A DNA stretch of 64,000 nucleotides from NCBI GenBank assembly GCA_019775845.1, contig JADQAV010000020.1, positions 682,001 through 746,000 of the forward strand, read 5' to 3'. The translations under genes and the position numbers were made by a program. This stretch comes from Myrmaecium sp. VS I D KN 1. Taxonomy: Eukaryota; Ascomycota; Dothideomycetes; Valsariales; Valsariaceae. The notes under the pieces are model-generated. The model did not search any database and had not been told where the DNA came from. It worked only from the letters and a program-made list of their open reading frames with translations. Positions 55,706 to 64,000 of this stretch are shown piece after piece. Within the stretch, counting starts at the first letter, position 1. Each line of letters starts with the position of its first letter.

Positions 55706-58008
55706 GGTCCCAATGGAAGAAAAAAAAAACGAGCGACGGTGGAGTGGTCAAACGAGTGTGTGGTTGATCGCGCGCGACGACGGAATAAAACGAGAAAAAG
55801 CGATTGAAGGACGGGCAAAGAGAGGAAGAAGAAGAAGGGCCAGCGGAAAAACGAGCGACTGGGTGGTGAATTATATGCTAGGAAGCGACCATGATCTCCC
55901 GAGTTCTGGAACAGGGCACAGAGAGAGAGAGAGCGAGAGGAGATGTTTTGCCCCCTTTTTCTCGCGCTGATGCCTAAGTTCCCAAAAGCACTAGGGTCGG
56001 ATTTGGCAGGCTATTTTTGGGCCCAGGGTGGAGGCTAGAGGGAAATGGGTGCTAGTCGCCGTGGTCGCCATGCCGAGGGGCGCCAAGACGGGCCTTCATG
56101 GTGGCGAATGCAACGGTGAGGAACGTCGCGGAGTGCGACAATTGCAAAATACACATGGGAGAGCCATGAGGAGGTTGCGATATATGTAAAAGAGCTATCC
56201 ACACCCGGAGCGTGGTGTTGAGGGGCCTGGTGGTGCTGGGGAGCCCACGACTTGCGCGTCCCCTCCCGAACCGGTTAGCGTTCAGCGACGCCGGTGGCCG
56301 GAGAGCGGATAAGCTTAAGTGAGAGTGAGGTTCAAGTGCACGATTGAGAGAGCCTCAGGCCGAGAGGGTTGCCTAGCTTGGCCTTAACGTCCTCTCGTAT
56401 AACTAGTACCTAATCAGCTTCATCTATCAACCTTGCCGTTTCGACATGTAACAGGCCCAGTCTCCGTCCCTGAGATACAACAGGCCAACTGTATCATGGC
56501 CCATGAGGAGAAGGAGGAGGAGGTGCAGGAGGTGCAGGAGGACACGCAACCTGCCGCGGCCTCCGTGGAACATGTTGCGCAACCGGCGGAAGGAAAGGCG
56601 GAAGCAACGTCGGGCTTCGGCTTCTTCGCGGTGATGCGGGATGTACAGGGGGAGTGATGACTGAGTTTCATCGCGGCGAGTCTGCGTGCGAAGCTTTGGA
56701 ACAGCCATTGGTTCCTCTCTCTCGTATCCTCCTAGAGGAGCCTTGTGTTCGACTCCCATCGGCGTCAGCATCGGCGGCAGCATCGGCGGCACTTCCTGAG
56801 CGACCGTGGGTAGGGATATTTTGCCAACGGAGAGATACGGAGTATCGCGTCATGTGTATCCAGGAGCTGGAGGAATTCGAAGACATTACTTGGAGCATGT
56901 GTAACGGTATGATACGGTATGATAGTGCGCGAATGGCGCTGGTTCCTCAGGCTTTAATATGTTCTGGTCGTTCGGGCCAGCGAACACGGAAAACGAAGCG
57001 GGAATGGAGCTTGACCGAAAGAAGAAACAGAATCACTAGACATAGCCACGAAGAAGCATATCATTTGGATACTCAAAAGGCACAATATGTTTCTCGAGTC
57101 AACCGACATCGGATTACAATCGCTGCGAAGCAGATAACAGAGGGGGAGAAGAAGAATGAAAAAGAAAGAGAAAAAGAGAAACTACACCGCTCACAGCCCC
57201 CAAAACCTTCTCTTCCATCAGGCTGAAACCCATACTTATGCCGAATCCCTTTCTATCCGTCGCTTACCCTTGCAATGTCGTACGCATGCAGGTGGGTATT
57301 GGCTGACAAGCCACCGGCGTCAATCCCAAACCCCCACCAACGAAAAGAATAGGCGAGAGCTTATCCTTCTCCGTTGTATAAATATGGGCAGTGCACACAA
57401 GGCGGTATCCGAGCTAGTACGCAAGGCTGCAAGGCGGGTTTCGGATGTCCCCAGAGTCCATGATCAGGTACTTGAACCAGAGCAAAGATTGCGGTGTTCC
57501 TCTTCCTTCCCTATGGGTGACAGCCTTGCCCGCCCGACGAGGTGGGTAGGCGGACTAACCACTAACCTCTGCCGTCTAAGCGCCCACGGGATTGAAGCAT
57601 TCTCACTGCCACCACCACCACCTCCCACCTCCGCGACGTTCAGTCGCACAGCCTTGTGCAGCGCACGAGGGAGGTAGGTAGGTAGGGCGTATATAAGAAT
57701 CTGACCACCATATGGCAGAAGCTCTTACGTCCCTGCTTCCTTTCTTCGTGCTCAACCATTGTGCCAGCCTTGCCTGCAAACTGACAGGATCCCACTCGTT
57801 CCCGCTCGCGACGAGGAAGCGGTGCATGGAGCAATTTGACCACCCGCTGCTACATCCATAGCGACAATCTCAAACACACCATCGTAGCAATTTCCTGATC
57901 TCGACCGTCAGCCTAAAAACCCATTCGCTCACCAGATATCATCCTCCCAACATCCACAAACACCGCAAGCACAGCCCACAAAGCAGGAAAGATAGGGTAG
58001 AGGGAAAC
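55706..58008. other. Intergenic region, about 2.3 kb
   Basis: No convincing gene. A GA microsatellite lies at about 55920-55940. A short acidic frame at 56495-56657 (MAHEEKEEEVQEVQEDTQPA) has a plausible start but no support. A ggtaggta run and a TATA box (57690-57697) belong to the promoter of the GRF gene. A 48-codon upstream frame (57712-57858) may lie in its leader. Confidence 0.45.
57690..57697 (+). promoter_or_regulatory. TATA box (TATATAAG) of the GRF zinc-finger gene
   Basis: TATATAAG about 315 bp before the ATG at 58009, directly after ggtaggtaggtaggg. Confidence 0.5.
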
Positions 58009-59202
58009 ATGGCCTCCCCAATCCCCGCCTTCCCCCTCGCCCACTCCCCACGATGCCGCCGGTGCGGCAACCCCGCCAGTCCCATGAACCGGCACATCTG
58101 CTACGGTAGCCGCATCCGCTCCAACGCCGGGCGACCCTACTACGTCTGCTCCTCCTCCTCCGCGTTCGGGTACGGAACCGGATACGGGGCGGAAGGATGC
58201 GGCAACTTCGTCACCTTCGACGACGGCATCGGGATCGCGCCGACGAATCCGCCGTGCGATTGTGGATGGGCGGCGCGCAGAGGGATCAGTCGGAAGGGGC
58301 AGGTGTTTTATGGGTGTCCAGTTGGGGCGTGCGGGTTTTTTAGTTGGTGTGGGGATGAGGATGATGAGGAGGAGGAGCTGGTGGAGCCAGAGCGGGTGGT
58401 GGTGAAGGTGGTGCAGAAAACAGAGGAGGTTCAGAGGCCCCAGGAGTTTCAGGTCCAGGAGATCCAGGAGGTTGAAGAGGTGCATGAAGTACAGGAGGTT
58501 CAGAGAATGCCGGAGGTTCAGGCAGTTCAAGAACTTCACCAGGTTGATGAGGACCACCACGTTCATGAGGTTCACCAGGTTCACCAGGCCCGCGAGGATC
58601 AGGAGGTCCAGAAGGTTCACCAGGTTCCCGAGGCTCATGAGGCCCGAAAGGTCCACGAGGTCGAGGAGAATAACGAGGTCCACGATGTTCAGGACGTCCA
58701 TGACCTTCACGAGGAAGAAGAAACGACCGACAACGACGAAGACTACGACGAGTGGGGGACATACAGTCACGAAGGCGACGAGGAAGATAGCGACGCGAGA
58801 AGTTATCGAATCCCTCAGGCGAACAGTTTGCGGCGGTTTCCGGCCCATGAGGATAAAGAGGAGGATGAGCCGAGTGAGGTTGTGGAAGATCGCGTTTCTG
58901 TTCCTGTTCCGACCAAGCAGGAAGTCGAGGATGAAAAAGGGCCTACCCCCAGTGAGCCGGGATCTGTCTCTCATGCGCAGAGTGTTACGTATGAGCCGGA
59001 GCCGGTTAAGCAGGAGGTTGAACATGTGCACCAGCAGCTGTTCATGGAAGCGAAGGAGGATACGCCTCAAGAGAAGGCTATGGTCCCGGCGCTGCGGGAG
59101 GTGAGGGACGATGTCGAGTGGGGGGTGGTGGGCAATGAGTGGCCTCTTGTCCGGACTGCCTCGCCTCCCCGGAGACGTAGGAGGTGCTGTTGGTTCTTCT
59201 GA
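58009..59202 (+). CDS. GRF-type zinc-finger protein with Val/His/Glu repeat tail, 397 aa
   Basis: The N-terminus has two related zinc-binding halves. Residues 16-72 (CRRCGNPA ... GRPYYVC47 ... C64GNFVTFDD) are a divergent unit. Residues 83-116 (C83DC85GWAARR ... C103PVGAC108GFFSWCGD) are a clear GRF finger, a nucleic-acid-binding module seen in TOP3, NEIL3 and APE2. A repetitive acidic tail follows (about 129-230) built of EVHEVQEVQ and VHQVHQ units, probably a long helix. The end is basic then Cys/Trp/Phe (RRRRRCCWFF). No catalytic domain accompanies the finger, so it is a stand-alone GRF protein of the fungal type. The opposite strand is open over the whole length, and the finger signature decides the coding strand. 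Confidence 0.8.
   Translation: MASPIPAFPLAHSPRCRRCGNPASPMNRHICYGSRIRSNAGRPYYVCSSSSAFGYGTGYGAEGCGNFVTFDDGIGIAPTNPPCDCGWAARRGISRKGQVFYGCPVGACGFFSWCGDEDDEEEELVEPERVVVKVVQKTEEVQRPQEFQVQEIQEVEEVHEVQEVQRMPEVQAVQELHQVDEDHHVHEVHQVHQAREDQEVQKVHQVPEAHEARKVHEVEENNEVHDVQDVHDLHEEEETTDNDEDYDEWGTYSHEGDEEDSDARSYRIPQANSLRRFPAHEDKEEDEPSEVVEDRVSVPVPTKQEVEDEKGPTPSEPGSVSHAQSVTYEPEPVKQEVEHVHQQLFMEAKEDTPQEKAMVPALREVRDDVEWGVVGNEWPLVRTASPPRRRRRCCWFF
58380..58730 (+). repeat. Coding minisatellite, 6-9 bp period
   Basis: Degenerate units of gaggttcac/caggttcag. They encode V-H/Q-E/Q repeats in the sense frame, and Gly-Glu-Pro/Gly-Pro-x triplets on the opposite strand. Confidence 0.75.
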
Positions 59203-61349
59203 GCGCACTCGTCTGTCTTTTCCCTCGTTTGCTTTCTTTGATAATAGGGTGGGAGCGGGACCTTTTGTTCGCTTTTCACTTATTGCTCTTCTCGATGTTT
59301 TGTCCTCCCTTTTACTGCTCCGTCATTTTCCTTCCTTTTCTTTCTCGCTTTCTGTACATACGTCCATCATGAATCACTAAGAGGTTGTTCTTACCTAGCG
59401 CCATGGATCACACCACAAAGAGCCCAATTGTTTCCAATCTGCCATGCCAGAAGTCTCCGAAGACGTCCCGAATGACTCGGCAGCGCCATGAAGCCCGCGA
59501 TAACCGAGGACAAGTCCGCTGCAGGTGTTGGAGAAGCGGTAGTCGTTATGGCTCGGGAGGCAGCGCAGCTGCATCAGCCACGTCGACCAGGTCTGATGCT
59601 AGCTAGTTGAGATCCGGATAGGATCCAAGTCTTGCGCCTGGAAAAGAGAGGATTATGGCCGTCGGACATGTGATATTGAAGCCCTAGGATACAGGTACAG
59701 ATCCGTTGAAGTGGTGGACCTAAAAGCGCAGATGCAGAAGCTTGTACAGAATTATCATGATAAACCGGTATACTTACCTCATCCAGCGCCTGAAGCAGGA
59801 CTCGAAAACTAGCCTAGGTCGGTATAAAGTTTCATGTTGACAGAGGGCGGCGCAGGCTCCGTGGAACGCCAGGCCCTTCACGTCGTCAAGCAGATTCTCG
59901 TAAGTGTTGAGACACTTGGACGTGCTGCACAGCTACTTCACGGTTGTCCGTTATCGGCAATCCTTGCTCTTCTCTGGTGAGCCGGGTGAACGAGCGCAGT
60001 GCTCCACAGAGGTCACCCGTTATTCTGGTTGAATCTCCTTCAACATGTCTTTGTGCCAACGGTTCAGGCAGGCGCGAGCCTTCTGTAGGAGACGTCCTGC
60101 GACGCGCAGCCGCTCGACGGCATCGGCTAGAGAGTGTCGAAGGAAGTGGACGATGATCGGGTGGCGGAGACGAAGTGCGGGACCCTTGGACGTTGTGATT
60201 TGGTTTGACAGACGTCAGTCAGGCTGACATTGTGGGGTTCAACGTCCAAGCGAACGGTGCGGAGCGTTGGTTGATGCTGCTGCGTGCCGCAGCAGTGAAC
60301 AAAGTCTGTCCCTTGACGGACAAATGTGATAATATACATCCGTGGCGAAAACAAAGAAGTGTAGAGCAGCAGGAGACGATATCTGAGCGATCGAAGCATC
60401 CTAACTCGCTTTCTCTCCGGTAAAGAGCTGCTGCCCGGTGCCAACTCTGCGCGTTGGATCCAATGTGGCAGCTGGGCATTTCATTGTCAGTTTTACACCA
60501 GCTTCTATTATACCGTTACTTTACATTTCTAAAGCACGCCGGCGGTGGTGGATACATAGATACAATAACGGCTGAGCATTTCTCAAGATATCCCGTCCAG
60601 GCCCAGACTTATGCATGTTGCGTTTTTCGAGTCCAAGCTACTGCTGCTGCTGTCTCTCGAATGTAATCTCCCTCGTGAATATGCCAGTTGCGCAGTTCAA
60701 ACGGAGGTCCGTCGTGGCTCATACACGTCCCGCAGCGTCGTCGAACATCCATCGCGAGAGCACAACAACCGGGACAACGACCTATGACAGTGCGATGCAG
60801 AACGCCAAAATTTCGCGCATTCCTCGGATATGCTCGCCGAGCAGGCCTTGTAAGACCTTAGGAGTGACGCGGCCACTAAGTCGGATTCCGAATGTAGAAC
60901 TCTCAGCGCCTTCGGAGCCTGGACTTCCGACTCTGAATTTCTGACGCTGGCGCATGACGGAGTTGCACCTTCTTCGTCAGGAAGGATACATCGGCCTCAC
61001 ACTTACGGTGGAGGCGACGTAGGTAGTTCAGCTCGTGCACCGCGTGCAGACGGTGACTTAGAACGCGGTGATGTGGAACTATAACAAAGAATTGGAACAG
61101 GAGGACGTCAAGACGAGAGTGTGACTTTTCCAAAGTACTTCATCTTTAGAACCAGGGAACTCTTCCTTACAACCCAGATGTCTTCAGAATATACCGTAAG
61201 ATGTTAGATGTAAACTCTACTCTGCTATCTCCGCAAGAAAAGAAACAAGAAGAAGGAAGATCAAAAAGGAAAGCCAGTACCCAGCATGAAGGCACCAAGG
61301 CAACGAGCACCCGACGAGAAAAGCAAAAAGAGTTCGGCCGAAGCCTACA

Positions 61350-61478
61350 TCTCTCAGCGCCAGCCGGGACTCGAACACCAGCGCCTCCGAACAATCCCAC
61401 CCGTCGAACCGTGATCTAGGTCGCCTCACCGGAGGAGTTGCGTCAACTCGTCCTCAAACCACTAGACCAACTACGCTA
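61350..61478 (-). ncRNA. tRNA-like pol III element (degenerate or tRNA-derived)
   Basis: The minus strand has an A-box-like TAGTTGGTCTAGTGG with a pairable D-arm (GTCT/GGAC). About 85 nt later comes a B-box-like GTTCGAGTCCC, and T5 follows about 35 nt after that. The acceptor halves pair only partly (GCGTAGT with CTGGCGC) and the T-stem fails. No standard anticodon loop can be drawn even allowing an intron. So it looks like a decayed tRNA or another type-2 pol III transcript rather than a working tRNA gene. Confidence 0.3.
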
Positions 61479-61535
61479 GTCCCAGAGCGCAGGTGCGATT
61501 CGAAGGGTGTGATTGTTTAGTGATAGGGTCAGTAT

Positions 61536-61558
61536 TTTGGGGGTATATATCCCCCAAA
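61536..61558. repeat. Hairpin TTTGGGGG-TATATAT-CCCCCAAA
   Basis: Perfect 8-bp arms around a 7-nt TATATAT loop, about 65 bp upstream (minus strand) of the tRNA-like element. The loop is also a TATA-like sequence, as often found upstream of fungal tRNA genes. Confidence 0.6.
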
Positions 61559-62956
61559 CCAATTCGGGTGGTCTCCTACAGGATGCTGGCTGGCGGGCGC
61601 GCCTGAGGCAATGTCACATGTGAGTACGGTAGCAGCTTCTGACCTTCCTTCCTACTGTGCAGCCCTGGCAAGGTCATTTGCCATGTCTTGGGATGTGTTT
61701 TTCTTATTCCTACAGAGCAGAGAAGCATGTATACCCGCCCAAGCGGTCTCTTGTCACCCAAGGAACATGCACATATGTACATGTCAAAAAGCCATTGAAA
61801 GCAGGGAGACCTCAATACACGTGTGCAGCGGAAGAGGGCCAGAGAGACGACCAGAATATCTGACCAGAGCCACAAGCAGCTGGTGATGCTCGTGATGGTT
61901 CGCCTTGACGTACCTCAGGCTTCCCGGCCGACATGTTGATCTACCTTGAACCTCAAGTTCCCCACCGCGAACGTGCTGACCAGTCCCACCGACTCCTTCC
62001 TTCCTGGCGCCAAAGGCTCGGGCCTTCCGCACCCACGAAATGCTCTCTACATGTTAACAGATGAGCCGAATACCTAGCGGAGCTTCGGTGGTTTCTGAAA
62101 AGCCTGACGTTCAAATGCAGCAACACCTCGTTAACGATCTTCAGACAGTGAGTTAACAGCTGAGGCTCTGATCCGTTGTTAACGCTTTTAACCGCTAGAT
62201 TACAGAATATCCAGAAACTGGCGTAACCCCACAAGGTACTTTTGCAGGTGCAACCGTGCATGAAGCTCCTCCCTGGAGTCCGTAGCGGCGACAGAGAATG
62301 ATATTGACAGTTCATTCAAGTAAAGGTAGCAGATCCTCCGAAACATTGGAGTGGTGCGAGTGCAAGATAGGCTTCGCTCTACTTGAACTGGATGCATCTT
62401 TTGAACCATGATCGTTGGCTACTGAAAACTGCAAGGATGGAAGGTCGACATGCAGATGGTTGACGGCATCGTTGTAGACCGTTCCTCTTACTTCATTTGC
62501 GCCTGGCATTCCGTCTTGTCTTCATATTGTCAGCATTTCTATACTATTCAGTATTCTCTCATCTCCCATTTCAAGTTCGATGCGGGCACTCTACTCGTCG
62601 CGTCTATTCTTCACTTCAGGTTCAAGCTTATTCATATGCAACCATTGCTTTGATTGAGTCAGATATTATTCCCGTATTACTTGCAGACTTGCACAAGTGC
62701 AAAAGGGTCGCGTCATTTCCAAGCGAGTCTATTCACAGACCTGACTCGGTTAATTCAACTTTCATCCTGTACGAGACCACGAAGCCAGGCAGAGCCTCTG
62801 GCGACTTCGCAGTTCCTTGCACGTCGCTAATTCACTATCCCTTCTGCTAAACGCACCCACGTGGCAGTAAGCTCGACCGTAACAACCAACCGTCACACCG
62901 CGAAGAGACCGCTACTTCTTTCACACATCTTAACCACACCGCGTCTCGCTTCGACC

Positions 62957-64000
62957 ATGCGTGACAGTCACAGTGCCCAGTCGAAGCACAAAACCAACGT
63001 TTCGACGGCGAAGCACGCTTCTAATCCTACCATCTCTCGTGCAAACAGGCCTCTTTTCAAGACACCGCCAAACAAGTACCCGTGTCCGCCACGTTGGCGT
63101 CGAGCTTTACCTCCTTCGGTCAGTACTCTTCCCCTACCTTCGACCTTCAACAAACGGTCGTTGCTGACGGGAAGTTCTAACAACATTCGATAGACTGATT
63201 CACCGAGATTGACAATGCCTAAGCACGAACACATCGTCGCGAAGGAAAAGAAGGATCTAAACATGAACGAACATACAGGTACGCGCAACCATCGCGAGCT
63301 GTATTCAGCTCATTTCGTATCTCGTGTCAACTTGACTCGTCCTTTACCAGAACCGGGTCTGAGCAAGGACGACATCCCAGAAGAGTTCCGTGACCAACAC
63401 CCAGTCCACTTCTACCACGGGAGTGCGAAGGAAGGCAACACCGCCTACCATGACGGCAAAGGCAATCATCTGTCAGCGATGAATCCTCGTGAACAGCAGG
63501 AGCAGCAGCAAGCTGCTCCCCCTAAAACCGTCAAATGTGAGGGGCAGAACAAGATGGAATTCAAAAACAATAGATGTACGTACTACCCTCTCCATCCCAA
63601 CCTACCCCATTACCAAAATTTCATTCACTCACCACCAAAACCAGGTGTCCGCAAGATACTCGAGCGCAAACCGCCTCCAAGCTGGGAGCTTCCTCGCACA
63701 TCTGCGAACAAAACACCCTTCAAAACACCCGTGCAGATTCTGAAGCGCGGTGAGATACTACCCGAGCTCAAGGAAGAAGAAGTTCTTCCAGCGGAGCCCG
63801 TCCGCACGATCGTTCTGCCATCGAGCAACCGTTGTGTTGTGGCCCAGCCGACTTGTGAACACGACACGGTCGAGAAACATGATCATACTCAGACCCAGAC
63901 GGACAATACCAACAAGAAGACTGGTCCTATTCCCACCCATAAGAGCGACACAAACGCCACTGGTCCCGTTTTCACCCATAAGAACATTGGTCCTATTCCC
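62957..64000 (+). CDS. Hypothetical multi-exon protein, partial at right edge
   Basis: Exons 62957-63118, 63194-63278, 63351-63575 and 63645 onward join in frame: donor GTCAGT with CTAAC branch and TAG acceptor, then GTACGC and GTACGT donors with CAG acceptors. About 276 residues are visible and the frame is still open at the edge. Basic, disordered protein. A motif RPLFKTPPNKYP in exon 1 is echoed by KTPFKTPVQILKRGE in exon 4. A tandem repeat TGPIPTHK / TGPVFTHK starts at about 63920 and continues to the edge. A first exon beginning at the ATG of 63215 is an alternative. No family recognised. Confidence 0.6.

Larger units (their letters stand above)
59203..62956. other. Gene-poor stretch, 3.7 kb
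   Basis: The longest stretch without a convincing gene. The only coding-like piece is a minus-strand segment of about 55 codons at 60033-60190, containing HPIIVHFLRHSLADAVERLR and LNRWHKDMLKEIQPE, with no start or partner exon found. The tRNA-like element, hairpin and GTTAAC cluster are listed separately. I saw no mobile element. Confidence 0.5.

Noticed and set aside
56380-56420. gtcctctcgta, resembling the reverse complement of the sarcin-ricin loop of large-subunit rRNA
   Set aside because: Only about 10-12 bases match; the flanks do not resemble rRNA.
56741-56760. B-box-like gtgttcgactccc
   Set aside because: No A-box or foldable tRNA upstream.
57913-59208. 431-codon minus-strand frame and a collagen-like frame opposite the GRF gene
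   Set aside because: Explained by the triplet-periodic repeat on the plus strand. The GRF zinc-finger signature fixes the coding strand, so I report the oddity only as a finding.

Overview
This 64 kb window looks like nuclear DNA of a filamentous ascomycete (Pezizomycotina). The evidence is short introns (about 40-100 nt) with GTRNGT-like donors, internal CTAAC branch sites and YAG acceptors; small intergenic spaces; clear orthologues of conserved fungal genes; and many proline-, serine- or glutamine-rich orphan proteins of the kind common in Dothideomycetes. The class assignment is inference. I saw no transposase, integrase, reverse transcriptase, capsid gene or CRISPR array.

The conserved genes lie mostly in the left half and at 53-59 kb. 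They are RVB1 (11.3-12.9 kb), a BET double-bromodomain protein (Bdf1/Brd4 type, 14.1-17.0 kb, convergent with RVB1), a Utp12-domain ribosome-biogenesis protein (19.1-20.5 kb), a mitochondrial GatC-like amidotransferase subunit (27.2-27.8 kb) divergent from a 13-exon SEC17/alpha-SNAP gene (28.2-29.7 kb), a DUF726 alpha/beta-hydrolase related to yeast Mil1 and human TMCO4 (30.1-32.2 kb), SDHAF4 (53.1-53.6 kb), a four-helix MARVEL-like membrane protein (54.5-55.7 kb) and a GRF zinc-finger protein (58.0-59.2 kb).

Between them sit orphan genes, mainly at 1.5-10.5 kb, 22-27 kb and 35.8-51.4 kb. Several carry readable localisation signals: a CaaX box behind a polybasic stretch (10 kb), an N-myristoylation start MGNKPSK (39.9 kb), signal peptides on two tiny secreted proteins (7.2 and 46.6 kb; the second has a Kex2-type LEKR site), and basic amphipathic tails. 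Three of the orphans (5.5, 8.0 and 35.8 kb) share an N-terminal R-[RK]-x(0,1)-[FW]-S-F-E motif at nearly the same distance from the start, and a C-terminal [KR]-x-[LV]-G-x-x-[LM] motif. I think they form an undescribed divergent family, and this is the main lead from the window. Three proteins (10, 24.3 and 35.8 kb) also share the SH3-ligand core [KR]PLPPxP.

Many orphan genes have a good TATA box 130-350 bp before the start codon, while the conserved genes do not obviously have one, so the orphans may be conditionally expressed. The stretch 32.7-34.7 kb looks like the decayed remains of an F-box/LRR-type gene. The stretch 59.2-62.9 kb has no convincing gene apart from a tRNA-like pol III element. 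A partial gene runs off the right edge (62,957 to beyond 64,000). All exon structures were read by eye from splice signals and frame continuity.
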